A program made the translations under genes and the position numbers. Shown one piece after another: positions 15,516 through 23,200 of a stretch of DNA of 23,874 bases; position 1 is the stretch's first letter, and every line of letters begins with the position of its first letter. The notes under the pieces were generated by a model. The model was given only the letters and a program-made list of their open reading frames with translations. It did no database searches and was not told the origin of the DNA. Source of the DNA: an uncultured Oscillospiraceae bacterium. Lineage in GTDB: Bacteria > Bacillota > Clostridia > Oscillospirales > Ruminococcaceae. Location: contig CAKTCT010000043.1 of NCBI GenBank assembly GCA_934539585.1, positions 1 to 23,874 of the forward strand, given 5' to 3'.

Positions 15516-16802
15516 ATGCTCAAACTCAACGGATTGAAGCTGCTGCACTTCAAGAATTCCCAGGACGCCCGGACCGTGGAGGTCCCCTTGCCGGGGACGG
15601 TCCGGATTCCCATGCAGCAGCACATGGGAAAGCCCTGCACCCCTACGGTGAAGGTGGGGGACACGGTGAAGGTGGGCCAGCTCATCGGCGACAGCGAGGA
15701 AGCCTTCGCGGTGCCGGTCCACAGCTCGGTCTCCGGCACGGTGAAGGCCCTGGAGGATTACGTGACCATGGGAGGCGCTCCTGCCAAAAAGGTGGTCATT
15801 GAGACCGACGGTCTTCAGACACCCATGGACTGCGGGCCTCATGCTGCTGAAAATCAGGCGGACCTGGTCAAGGCGGCCCGGGACGCCGGGCTGGCGGGCT
15901 TGGGCGGCGCGGGATTTCCCACCCACATCAAGCTGGGATACAAGGATGTGGACCGGCTGGACACTCTGGTCATCAACGCCGCGGAATGCGAGCCCTACAT
16001 CACCTCCGACTATCGGGAAATGATGGAGCACCCCGACGATATTCTGGAAGGCGTCCGGACGGTGATGCGGTGTCTGGGGATCCGGCGGGCCTTCATCGGC
16101 ATCGAGGACAACAAGCCCCAGGCCATCACCCTTCTGAACCAGAAGATCCAGGGGGACGACATCCGGGTGGAGGCGCTGAAAAGCATCTACCCCCAGGGGG
16201 CGGAAAAGGTCATCATCTACAACACCACCGGCCGCATCGTGGAGGAGGGGGAGCTCCCCGCCGACAAGGGCGTGGTGGTCATGAACGTCACCACGGTGGC
16301 CAATCTGAACCGCTATCTCCGGACGGGGATGCCCCTGACCCACAAGCGGGTCACCATCGACGGCAATTTTGTGGAGAATCCCATGAACGTCATGGTCCCC
16401 ATCGGCACTTCGGTGGAGTATCTGCTGGATTTCGCCGGAATCGACAAGGAGCGGGTGAAAAAGGTCATCCTGGGCGGGCCCATGATGGGCATGGCCATGG
16501 AAAATCTGGACGCGCCCATCGTCAAGAACAACAACGCCATCGTCCTCTTTGACGGACATGAGGCGGCGGCTCCCAGGACCACGGCCTGCATCCGCTGCGG
16601 CCGGTGCGTGGACGTCTGTCCCGTGAACCTGATGCCCGCCAACCTGGAAAAAGCCTATGACATCGAGGACGTCGAGACCCTGACCCGGCTCAAGGTGGGG
16701 CTTTGCATCAACTGCGGCAGCTGCACCTACGTCTGTCCCGCCAAGCGGAACCTGGCCCAGAAGAATCAGCTGGCCAAGGCCCTGCTGCGGCGCAAAAAAT
16801 AA
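15516..16802 (+). CDS. rnfC: Rnf complex subunit RnfC
   Basis: Peripheral, NADH-oxidising/NAD+-reducing subunit of the ion-translocating ferredoxin:NAD+ oxidoreductase. The 428-residue protein has the clostridial short form, without the long repetitive tail of enterobacterial RsxC. Visible landmarks: an N-terminal barrel-sandwich region (PTVKVGDTVKVGQLIG), the flavin/NADH-binding GLGGAGFPTHIK and NAAECEPY segments of the Complex I 51-kDa-like fold, and two 4Fe-4S motifs, CIRCGRCVDVCP (about 358-369) and CINCGSCTYVCP (about 397-408). The ATG at 15516 is chosen over 15507 because AAAGGA at 15502-15507 is then 8 bases away. Confidence 0.95.
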   Translation: MLKLNGLKLLHFKNSQDARTVEVPLPGTVRIPMQQHMGKPCTPTVKVGDTVKVGQLIGDSEEAFAVPVHSSVSGTVKALEDYVTMGGAPAKKVVIETDGLQTPMDCGPHAAENQADLVKAARDAGLAGLGGAGFPTHIKLGYKDVDRLDTLVINAAECEPYITSDYREMMEHPDDILEGVRTVMRCLGIRRAFIGIEDNKPQAITLLNQKIQGDDIRVEALKSIYPQGAEKVIIYNTTGRIVEEGELPADKGVVVMNVTTVANLNRYLRTGMPLTHKRVTIDGNFVENPMNVMVPIGTSVEYLLDFAGIDKERVKKVILGGPMMGMAMENLDAPIVKNNNAIVLFDGHEAAAPRTTACIRCGRCVDVCPVNLMPANLEKAYDIEDVETLTRLKVGLCINCGSCTYVCPAKRNLAQKNQLAKALLRRKK

Positions 16803-16823
16803 GGAAAGGGAGAAAACAGTTCC

Positions 16824-17768
16824 ATGAATTCGTATATCGTATCTCCTTCGCCCCACATCCGGAGCGGGCGGACGACCCGGAAGATCATGCTGGACGTGAT
16901 CATCGCCCTATGTCCCGGCATCATCGCCTCTGCGGTGATCTTCGGGTGGCGCGTGCTGCTGGTGACGGCAGTCTGCGTGGGCTCCTGCGTTCTCATCGAG
17001 TACCTCTGCCGGCTGGTCATGAAGCGGGACCAGACCATCGGGGACCTCAGCGCCGTGGTTACGGGGATGCTGCTGGCCATGAACCTGCCGGTGTCCATTC
17101 CGCTGTGGGCGGCCATGATCGGCAGCTTTTTCGCAATTGCCATGGCCAAGCAGCTCTTCGGCGGCATCGGGCAGAACTTCGCCAATCCGGCGCTGACGGC
17201 CCGGATATTGCTCCTCATGTCCTTCTCCGGGATGATGACGGAGAAAAGCGTGCCCCTGGGCTATGAAGCCGTGGACGCCGTGGCATCGGCCACGCCCCTG
17301 GTCCGGATGGCGGCGGGGGAGGGAACACCTTCCCTGCTCCAGATGTTCCTGGGGGTGAAGGGCTCCTGCGCCATGGGAGAGGTCAGCGCCGCCGCGCTGC
17401 TTCTGGGCGGGATTTACCTGGTGGTCCGCCGGGTGATCAAGCCCATTACGCCTCTGGTCTTTATCGGGACGGTGTTCCTGTTCAGCGGGGCCCTGGGGAT
17501 GGACCCGATGGCCCAGATTCTCTCCGGCGGGCTGATGCTGGGGGCTATCTTCATGGCCACCGACTACGCCACCACTCCCACCACCAACTGGGGAAAGGTG
17601 GTCTTCGGCCTGGGCTGCGGCATTATCACGGTGCTGATCCGGCGGTACGGGAACTATCCCGAGGGGGTCTCCTTCGCCATTCTGCTGATGAACATTCTGA
17701 CGCCCCAGATCGACAAGGCGTTCGTACACAAGCCCTTTGGCGGAAAGAAGGTGGCCAAGCATGCGTAA
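16824..17768 (+). CDS. rnfD: Rnf complex subunit RnfD
   Basis: Integral membrane subunit (314 residues, about nine to ten hydrophobic segments) that holds covalent FMN and lies on the electron path linked to ion pumping. The expected flavin-acceptor Thr is Thr157 in DAVASATPLV. In most homologues the residues before that Thr read S/T-G-A; here they read A-S-A, a small departure. PALTARILLLMSF and the TPTTNWGKVVFG segment are typical of the NqrB/RnfD family. The start follows AAGGAAAGGGAG. The last eight bases overlap rnfG. Confidence 0.95.
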   Translation: MNSYIVSPSPHIRSGRTTRKIMLDVIIALCPGIIASAVIFGWRVLLVTAVCVGSCVLIEYLCRLVMKRDQTIGDLSAVVTGMLLAMNLPVSIPLWAAMIGSFFAIAMAKQLFGGIGQNFANPALTARILLLMSFSGMMTEKSVPLGYEAVDAVASATPLVRMAAGEGTPSLLQMFLGVKGSCAMGEVSAAALLLGGIYLVVRRVIKPITPLVFIGTVFLFSGALGMDPMAQILSGGLMLGAIFMATDYATTPTTNWGKVVFGLGCGIITVLIRRYGNYPEGVSFAILLMNILTPQIDKAFVHKPFGGKKVAKHA

Positions 17769-18306
17769 GACCTGGGAACTGATCCGGCCCACCTTTGTGC
17801 TGGTGGTGATCTGCCTGATCATCTCCGCGCTGCTGGCTCTGACCTACAATCTGGCGGGAGTGGCGGAGCTGGCCAACGCCGGGTACTCCGCGGAGCAGCT
17901 GGCGGAATTCGCATCGACGGCCCTTCCGGAGGCGGACGAGCTGAAAAAGGTGGACGTTTCCCTGGAGGACGAGGACTTCCACTCGGTCTATAAGGCCCAG
18001 AACGGCACGGGGATGGCCATTGTTGTGACCACCAAGGGCTACAACGAGCTGACCGTGATGTACGGCTTCGACAACGGCGGCGTTCTCCGGGGCGTTCACG
18101 TCATTGCCCAGGAGGAAACGCCGGGCATCGGCGACAAGGTGGTCAAGGACACCGATTATCTGAGCCGTTTCGGCGGGCAGACCGCCGACAGCTTTACCGT
18201 GGACGCGGTGGCCGGGGCCACCAAGACCTCCAACGGACTGATCAACGGGGCCAGACGGGCCTTTGAACTCTTTGAAGAACTGAAAGGGGAGGTGCTGGGA
18301 CAATGA
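17761..18306 (+). CDS. rnfG: Rnf complex subunit RnfG
   Basis: A 181-residue subunit with one N-terminal membrane anchor (about 11-31) and an external FMN-binding domain. Covalent FMN is expected on a Thr of DAVAGATKTS (about 148-157), attached by ApbE. ETPGIGDKV in the middle is the usual RnfG segment. The ATG at 17761 lies inside the end of rnfD (8-base overlap) and the stop overlaps the rnfE start by four bases, so translation is coupled. Confidence 0.95.
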   Translation: MRKTWELIRPTFVLVVICLIISALLALTYNLAGVAELANAGYSAEQLAEFASTALPEADELKKVDVSLEDEDFHSVYKAQNGTGMAIVVTTKGYNELTVMYGFDNGGVLRGVHVIAQEETPGIGDKVVKDTDYLSRFGGQTADSFTVDAVAGATKTSNGLINGARRAFELFEELKGEVLGQ

Positions 18307-18971
18307 GCTGGTTCAAGGAATTTACCAAGGGATTGATCAAGGAAAACCCCACGCTGGTGATGCTGCTGGGCACCTGTCCGACTCTGGCCATGACCACCCA
18401 GGCCGTCAACGGGCTGGGCATGGGAATCGCCACAACCTTTGTGCTGCTGGGGTCCTGCGTGGTGATCTCACTTCTGAAAAAGCTGATTCCGGACCAAGTG
18501 CGGCTTCCGGCGTATATCGTCATTATCGCGGGGTTCGTGACCCTGGTGAGCTTTCTTTTGCAGGTGTATGTTCCGGAGCTGTACAGCACCCTGGGGGTGT
18601 TCCTCTCCCTGATCACGGTGAACTGCATCATTCTGGGGCGGGCGGAAGCCTTTGCCAGCAAAAACTCCGTGGGGCGCTCGGCGGCGGACGCTCTGGGCAT
18701 GGGGCTGGGCTTTACCCTGGCGCTGGTGCTCATGGGCTCCATCCGGGAGATTCTGGGCTCCGGGAGCTGGTTCGGCATCGACCTGACCTTCGGGGTCCTG
18801 CAGCCCATCAAGCTCTTTGTCATGCCGGCGGGAGGCTTTATGGTCTTCGGGCTGCTGGTGGCGGTGGTCAACCGGCTGAGCCACTACCAGATCTCCAGGA
18901 AAAAGATGGGCTGCCAGAACTGTCACGGCTGCTCCGGCGGCTGCTGCGCCGGGGAAGGGGAGGAAAAGTAA
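18303..18971 (+). CDS. rnfE: Rnf complex subunit RnfE
   Basis: A 222-residue polytopic membrane subunit with six hydrophobic segments. Cys25 (LLGTCPTLAM) and Cys108 (TVNCIILGRA) are the conserved residues which, with the equivalent pair in RnfA, hold the intramembrane iron-sulfur cluster of Rnf/Nqr complexes. The C-terminus carries a short tail with five Cys in about twelve residues (204, 207, 210, 214, 215), beyond the family core. It overlaps rnfG by four bases and directly abuts rnfA. Confidence 0.95.
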   Translation: MSWFKEFTKGLIKENPTLVMLLGTCPTLAMTTQAVNGLGMGIATTFVLLGSCVVISLLKKLIPDQVRLPAYIVIIAGFVTLVSFLLQVYVPELYSTLGVFLSLITVNCIILGRAEAFASKNSVGRSAADALGMGLGFTLALVLMGSIREILGSGSWFGIDLTFGVLQPIKLFVMPAGGFMVFGLLVAVVNRLSHYQISRKKMGCQNCHGCSGGCCAGEGEEK

Positions 18972-19574
18972 ATGAAGGAATATCTCATCATCCTTTTCAG
19001 CGCCGTGCTGGTGGACAACTTCGTGCTGTCCAAGTTCATGGGCATCTGTCCCTTCATCGGCGTTTCCAAAAAGACCAGCTCGGCTCTGGGCATGAGCATT
19101 GCCGTGACCTTTGTCATGGTCATGTCCACGGCGCTGACCTGGCCCATTTACCGGTACATTCTGGTTCCGGAAAGCGGGGCCTGGGACCTGGGGTATCTGA
19201 AGACCCTGGCCTTTATCCTGATCATCGCCCTGTTTGTCCAGCTGGTGGAAATCCTCATCAAGCGGTTCATGCCGCCCCTTTACAAATCCCTGGGTATTTA
19301 TCTGCCCCTGATCACCACCAACTGCGCCGTGCTGGGCGTGACCATCCTGAATATTGATTCGGATTACAACTTTGCCCAGTCTCTGGTCAACGCCCTGGGA
19401 GCGGGACTTGGGTTCATGGTGGCGCTGCTGCTGTTTTCCGGCGTCCGGGAGCGGATCGACCGGGCTGACGTGCCCAAGATGTTCAAGGGCGTTCCGGCGG
19501 CGCTGGTGGCGGCCGGGATCGTCGCGGCCTCCTTTATGGGCTTCGGCGGCATCGTGGAAAATCTCTTTGGCTGA
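18972..19574 (+). CDS. rnfA: Rnf complex subunit RnfA
   Basis: A 200-residue, six-segment membrane subunit, homologous to RnfE and inserted with opposite topology. Cys26 (MGICPFIGVS) and Cys116 (TTNCAVLGV) are the expected iron-sulfur ligands shared with RnfE. The start immediately follows the rnfE stop, with a GGGGAGG site at about 18956-18962. Confidence 0.95.
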   Translation: MKEYLIILFSAVLVDNFVLSKFMGICPFIGVSKKTSSALGMSIAVTFVMVMSTALTWPIYRYILVPESGAWDLGYLKTLAFILIIALFVQLVEILIKRFMPPLYKSLGIYLPLITTNCAVLGVTILNIDSDYNFAQSLVNALGAGLGFMVALLLFSGVRERIDRADVPKMFKGVPAALVAAGIVAASFMGFGGIVENLFG

Positions 19575-19594
19575 GCCGGAAAGGATGGAATGAA

Positions 19595-20380
19595 ATGGAA
19601 TATCTGGTTCCGATTCTGCTTTTTGCGGGGCTGGGGCTGCTGGCGGGGGTCCTGCTGACGGTGTTTTCCCGGGTCTTTGCGGTGAAGCAGGACGAGCGCG
19701 CCGTCCAGGTCCGGGAGGTCCTTCCCGGGGCCAACTGCGGCGCCTGCGGGTACGCGGGCTGCGACGCCTACGCCGAGGCCGTGGCCAAGGGGGCGAAAAC
19801 CAACGCCTGCATCCCCGGCGGTCAGGCCGTGGCCGAGAAGGTCAGCGCCATTATGGGCGTGGCGGCTGAGGCGGTGACGCCTAAAAAGGCCACCGTCCGG
19901 TGCAACGGCAACTGCAATGTCACCTCCAACAAATACGTATACACCGGCGAGCCCACCTGCGCCGCCTGCGACACCCTGTACAGCGGCCGCAGCGCCTGCA
20001 CCTCGGGATGTCTGGGCTTCGGGGACTGCGCCAAGGTATGTCCCTACGGGGCTATCTCCGTGAAGGACGGGGTGGCTGTGGTGGACCGGGCCCTCTGCAC
20101 CGGCTGCGGGCTCTGCGTCAAGGCCTGCCCCAACCACCTCATCGAGACCTTTGCCGAGGATCAGACGGTGGAGGTCATCTGCTCCAGCGTGTTCAACACC
20201 AAGGCCACCATCGCCATCTGCAAAAACGGCTGCATCGCCTGCCGGAAGTGCGAACGGCTGTGTCCCAACGATGCTATCCACGTCAAGGACAACCACGCTT
20301 CGGTGGACCACGAAAAATGCACCAAGTGCGGGGCCTGCGTGGAGGGGTGTCCCACCCACTGCATCCACCGGCTGGGGTGA
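19595..20380 (+). CDS. rnfB: Rnf complex subunit RnfB (multi-cluster ferredoxin-like)
   Basis: Entry point for electrons from reduced ferredoxin. The 261-residue protein has a membrane anchor (about 5-28), then the Fe-S domain with Cys48, 51, 56 and 72 (GANCGACGYAGC...C), a clostridial Cys-rich insert (about 103-139), and ferredoxin-type motifs CLGFGDCAKVCP, CTGCGLCVKACP, CIACRKCERLCP and CTKCGACVEGCP. This gives capacity for several 4Fe-4S clusters, as in other clostridial RnfB. It is the last gene of the operon and ends before a strong hairpin. Ribosome binding site GGAAAGGATGG. Confidence 0.95.
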   Translation: MEYLVPILLFAGLGLLAGVLLTVFSRVFAVKQDERAVQVREVLPGANCGACGYAGCDAYAEAVAKGAKTNACIPGGQAVAEKVSAIMGVAAEAVTPKKATVRCNGNCNVTSNKYVYTGEPTCAACDTLYSGRSACTSGCLGFGDCAKVCPYGAISVKDGVAVVDRALCTGCGLCVKACPNHLIETFAEDQTVEVICSSVFNTKATIAICKNGCIACRKCERLCPNDAIHVKDNHASVDHEKCTKCGACVEGCPTHCIHRLG

Positions 20381-20407
20381 GGGAACAACCGGCGCTTCTT
20401 TTGACGG

Positions 20408-20458
20408 AATCCCGCTGCGGCGGAGCCTTTTGGGTTCTGCTGCGGCGGGATTTTGTTT
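20408..20458 (+). terminator. Terminator after rnfB
   Basis: Bases 20408-20427 pair with 20433-20452 over 20 positions (mostly Watson-Crick with several G-T wobbles), 5-base loop, followed by TTTTGTTT. Confidence 0.85.
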
Positions 20459-20513
20459 GGAAATTTATGCGAATCGCACAAAAAATCACGGAAATGTCTG
20501 GCATAATTGGAAG

Positions 20514-20542
20514 TTGACAATCCTGGGGCAATCGGGTATAAT
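20514..20542 (+). promoter_or_regulatory. Perfect-consensus sigma-A promoter
   Basis: TTGACA at 20514-20519, 17-base spacer, TATAAT at 20537-20542: full consensus. It drives the isomerase-oxidoreductase pair. Confidence 0.85.
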
Positions 20543-20546
20543 GAGC

Positions 20547-20562
20547 ATGTAAACGGTTACAT
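20547..20562 (+). promoter_or_regulatory. LacI-family / cre-like operator
   Basis: ATGTAAACGGTTACAT has palindromic arms ATGTAA/TTACAT around ACGG, the half-site style of LacI/GalR-family operators and catabolite (cre) sites. It starts 4 bases after the -10, covering the likely transcription start, which fits repression. The cognate regulator is not in this window. Confidence 0.7.
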
Positions 20563-20586
20563 TTCCAACAAAAGGAGAAATGTGTG

Positions 20587-21414
20587 ATGAAATTTCCAGT
20601 TGCGCTGCAAGTATATTCTGTCCGGGACTTTGCGGAAAAGGACCTGGAGGGCACCTTCCGGCAGATCAAAGAAATGGGCTATGACGGCGTGGAGCTGGCC
20701 GGGCTTTACGGATACAGCTACGCTGAGGTGAAGGCCGCGGCGGAAAAAGCGGGGCTGACTCCCATCTCCGCGCATGTTCCTCTGGCGGATATGCTGGCGG
20801 ACCCGGACGGGGTTCTGGCCGGGTATGCCTCCATTGGCTGCAAATATGTGGCGGTTCCTTATCTTCCCGAGGAGCTGCGCCCTGGCACCGACCGGTTCCC
20901 CCAGACGGTGGAGGACATCCGGATGCTGGCTGGCGTCGCCAAGGAAAAGGGCATGACCATGCTCTACCACAATCACGATTTTGAATTCAAGAAAATCGAC
21001 GGCGAGTACGCCTTGGATATGCTCTACCGCGTGATTCCCGCAGACCTGCTCCAGACGGAGATCGACACCTGCTGGGTCAACGTGGCAGGGGAGGATCCGG
21101 CGGCGTATGTCCGGAAATATGCCGGTCGGGCACCCATCGTCCATCTCAAGGACTTTTATATGAGCGACCGGGACGCCGAAAGCGACGGCCCCTTCTATGA
21201 GCTGATCGGCATCGACAAAAAAGCCGGCGGCAAGAACGTTTTCGAATTCCGTCCGGTGGGCTATGGGCTCCAGGATTTCCCGGAGATCCTCAAGGCCGCC
21301 GAGGAAGCGGGGAGCAGTTGGGTCGTGGTGGAACAGGACCAGCCCTCTATGGAGAAGAACTCCCTGGAATGTGCAAAAATGAGCCACGAATACTTAAAGA
21401 AGCTCGGCATCTGA
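20587..21414 (+). CDS. TIM-barrel sugar phosphate isomerase/epimerase
   Basis: A 275-residue xylose-isomerase-like barrel, only distantly like the one at 9250. Likely metal/active-site positions: Glu36 (GVELAG), His64 (SAHVP), YHNHDFEF (about 127-134), Asp160 (EIDTCWV), His186 (VHLKDF) and Glu in VVEQDQP. Close relatives in annotation include inosose dehydratase/isomerase-like proteins and, in gut bacteria, enzymes acting on 3-keto-glycosides. The ATG at 20587 follows AAAGGAG at 20571-20577; an overlapping GTG three bases upstream is less likely. It forms an operon with the oxidoreductase 45 bases downstream. Confidence 0.8.
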   Translation: MKFPVALQVYSVRDFAEKDLEGTFRQIKEMGYDGVELAGLYGYSYAEVKAAAEKAGLTPISAHVPLADMLADPDGVLAGYASIGCKYVAVPYLPEELRPGTDRFPQTVEDIRMLAGVAKEKGMTMLYHNHDFEFKKIDGEYALDMLYRVIPADLLQTEIDTCWVNVAGEDPAAYVRKYAGRAPIVHLKDFYMSDRDAESDGPFYELIGIDKKAGGKNVFEFRPVGYGLQDFPEILKAAEEAGSSWVVVEQDQPSMEKNSLECAKMSHEYLKKLGI

Positions 21415-21459
21415 CGCCGCTTCGATATATTTTCAAAAAACAAAGAAGGAGTGACCCCA

Positions 21460-22626
21460 ATGAGCGACATTCTGAACCGCTTTATGGAAAGACATCACGA
21501 GGGTGGCCCGGTGGACGCCAATAAAAAGGTGAAAATCGGCATCATCGGCACCGGCTGGATCGCGGAGGCCCATATCGTTAACTATCTGAAGCAGCCCGAT
21601 GTGGAGATCGTGGCCGGCGCGGACCTGGTTCCCGGCAAGGCCGAGGCGTTCTTCGAGAGATTCGGCGTGAAGGGCGTACACCTTTACAACAGCCATAAAG
21701 AGATGCTGGACAACGAGCCCGATCTGGACGCCGTCAGCATCTGCACCTACAACTGCCAGCATGCGCCCTGCGCCATCTACGCCCTGGAAAAAGGCGTCAA
21801 CGTCCTGCTGGAGAAGCCCATGTGCGTCACCATCGAGGAAGCCGTCGCCATCCGCAAGGCGGAGAAGGCCAGCGGCAAGATCCTGTCCATCGGCTTCCAG
21901 CCCCGTCTGGACGCCAACATGCAGATGATCAAGAAGATCGTCGAGTCCGGCGAGCTGGGCAAGGTTTACTACATCCAGACCGGCGGCGGCCGCCGCCGCG
22001 GCATCCCCTTCCCCTACGGCACCACCTTCATTGAGAAGGAGACCGGCGGCATCGGCGCTCTGGGCGACATCGGCTGCTACTCTCTGGACATGGTCCTCAA
22101 CGCGGTGGGCTATCCCAAGCCTCTGTCCGTCAGCGGCTACAAGTCCGCTTCCTTCGGCACCGATCCCAACTACTCCGGCTACGTCCATGCGGGTCATCCC
22201 GAGTACGCCGCCAAGTTCGGCGTTGACGACTTCGCCGCGGCCTTCATCCGTCTGGAGGGCGGCATCATCCTGGACTTCCGCATCGCCTGGGCCATGAACA
22301 TCGACACCACCGGCGACACCATCATCCTGGGCACCAAGGGCGGCCTGCGGATTCCCTCCACCGAGTGCTGGAACGGCACGGTGGGCGGCCCCATGACCCT
22401 CTACCACGAAGTGGCCGGCGAGCAGACCCAGACCGTTATCCCGATCATCAAGGACGACGGCAACCTCTTTGAGCGCAAGATCCGCTCCTTCCTGGATGCG
22501 GTGAAGACCGGCGGCAAGGCTCCTGTTCCCTCCGACCAGATCATCTACAACCAGGCCATCCTGGACGGCATCCTGAAATCCTCTGAGTGCGGCCATGAAG
22601 TCATGATCGAGATTCCCGAGGAATAA
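21460..22626 (+). CDS. Gfo/Idh/MocA family NAD(P)-dependent oxidoreductase
   Basis: A 388-residue sugar or inositol dehydrogenase. Residues 24-40 are the Rossmann start (KIGIIGTGWIAEAH), EKPMCV at 118-123 is the family's cofactor-site EKP motif, and GALGDIGCYSLD at 199-210 is the 'G...D.G.H..D'-like catalytic segment, with Cys in place of the usual His at one position. RRRGIPFPYG lies between these. It probably oxidises a sugar or glycoside hydroxyl to a keto group that the preceding isomerase handles. The ATG at 21460 follows AGAAGGAG (21444-21451); GTG at 21451 lies within that site. Arg codons here are CGC/CGT rather than the CGG preferred by most neighbours. Confidence 0.9.
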   Translation: MSDILNRFMERHHEGGPVDANKKVKIGIIGTGWIAEAHIVNYLKQPDVEIVAGADLVPGKAEAFFERFGVKGVHLYNSHKEMLDNEPDLDAVSICTYNCQHAPCAIYALEKGVNVLLEKPMCVTIEEAVAIRKAEKASGKILSIGFQPRLDANMQMIKKIVESGELGKVYYIQTGGGRRRGIPFPYGTTFIEKETGGIGALGDIGCYSLDMVLNAVGYPKPLSVSGYKSASFGTDPNYSGYVHAGHPEYAAKFGVDDFAAAFIRLEGGIILDFRIAWAMNIDTTGDTIILGTKGGLRIPSTECWNGTVGGPMTLYHEVAGEQTQTVIPIIKDDGNLFERKIRSFLDAVKTGGKAPVPSDQIIYNQAILDGILKSSECGHEVMIEIPEE

Positions 22627-22635
22627 GCAAGTTCC

Positions 22636-22671
22636 AAGCTCCGGGCGCGGGTTTCCGCCCCGGGGCTTTTT
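22636..22671 (+). terminator. Terminator after oxidoreductase gene
   Basis: AAGCTCCGGGCG at 22636-22647 pairs with CGCCCCGGGGCTT (one bulge, one wobble), then TTTT. It begins 9 bases after the stop. Confidence 0.75.
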
Positions 22672-22693
22672 GCGTTTGGAAAGGGAGAAGTTT

Positions 22694-23140
22694 ATGTGGA
22701 ACATCTATGAGCTTTCGGAGCGGACGCCGGAGATGCTCCGGCGGCTGGCGGCGGTTTGGGAGGACTCCGTGCGGGGGAGCCACGATTTTCTGTCCGATCC
22801 GGAGGTGGCGGACATCAGGAGGTTTGTCCCCCAGGCTCTGGAGGGCGTCGCCCACCTGGTGGTGGCGGAGGAGGAGCCAGGGAATCCCGGGGCATTTCTG
22901 GGCGTGGAGGGGGACCGGCTGGAGATGCTGTTCCTGTCCTCTGCGGAGCGGGGAAAGGGCCTGGGCAGGCAGCTTTTGGAATACGCCATGGACCGGTACG
23001 GGGTCCGGGAGCTCACCGTCAACGAGCAGAATCCCCAGGCGGCGGAATTCTACCGACACATGGGGTTTCAGACGTACAAACGTACCGATGAGGACGAACA
23101 GGGGAATCCCTATCCGCTCCTGTACATGAGGCGGGAGTGA
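22694..23140 (+). CDS. GNAT family N-acetyltransferase (YjaB-like)
   Basis: A 148-residue acetyl-CoA-dependent acyltransferase. The start VWEDSVRGSHDFLS resembles the YjaB-type subgroup; the acetyl-CoA-binding motif A is RGKGLGRQLL (about 86-95), followed by LTVNEQNPQAAEFYRHMGF (about 107-125), the usual motif B. Substrate unknown. The ATG at 22694 follows GGGAGAAG. It is convergent with a second, unrelated GNAT gene across a shared terminator. Confidence 0.9.
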   Translation: MWNIYELSERTPEMLRRLAAVWEDSVRGSHDFLSDPEVADIRRFVPQALEGVAHLVVAEEEPGNPGAFLGVEGDRLEMLFLSSAERGKGLGRQLLEYAMDRYGVRELTVNEQNPQAAEFYRHMGFQTYKRTDEDEQGNPYPLLYMRRE

Positions 23141-23155
23141 TCGGATGCTTCCATC

Positions 23156-23197
23156 AAAAAACCAACGCTGCTGGGGGACCGGCGGCGTTGGTTTTTT
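23156..23197. terminator. Bidirectional terminator between two GNAT genes
   Basis: AAAAAACCAACGCTGCTGG at 23156-23174 pairs with 23179-23197 over 19 positions (two G-T wobbles), 4-base loop, with A-run and T-run at the ends. Confidence 0.9.
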
Positions 23198-23200
23198 CTG

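Noticed and set aside
15480..16856. A 458-codon minus-strand frame opposite rnfC
   Set aside because: It is a His/Gly/Val-rich mirror of rnfC with no family resemblance.
20547..20562. Calling the operator a definite CcpA cre site
   Set aside because: The centre reads ACGG and one position departs from the cre consensus; a dedicated LacI-family repressor fits equally well.
21433..22704. A 423-codon minus-strand frame opposite the Gfo/Idh/MocA gene
   Set aside because: Antisense shadow of a clear oxidoreductase gene; Ala/Gly/Val/Asp-rich translation.
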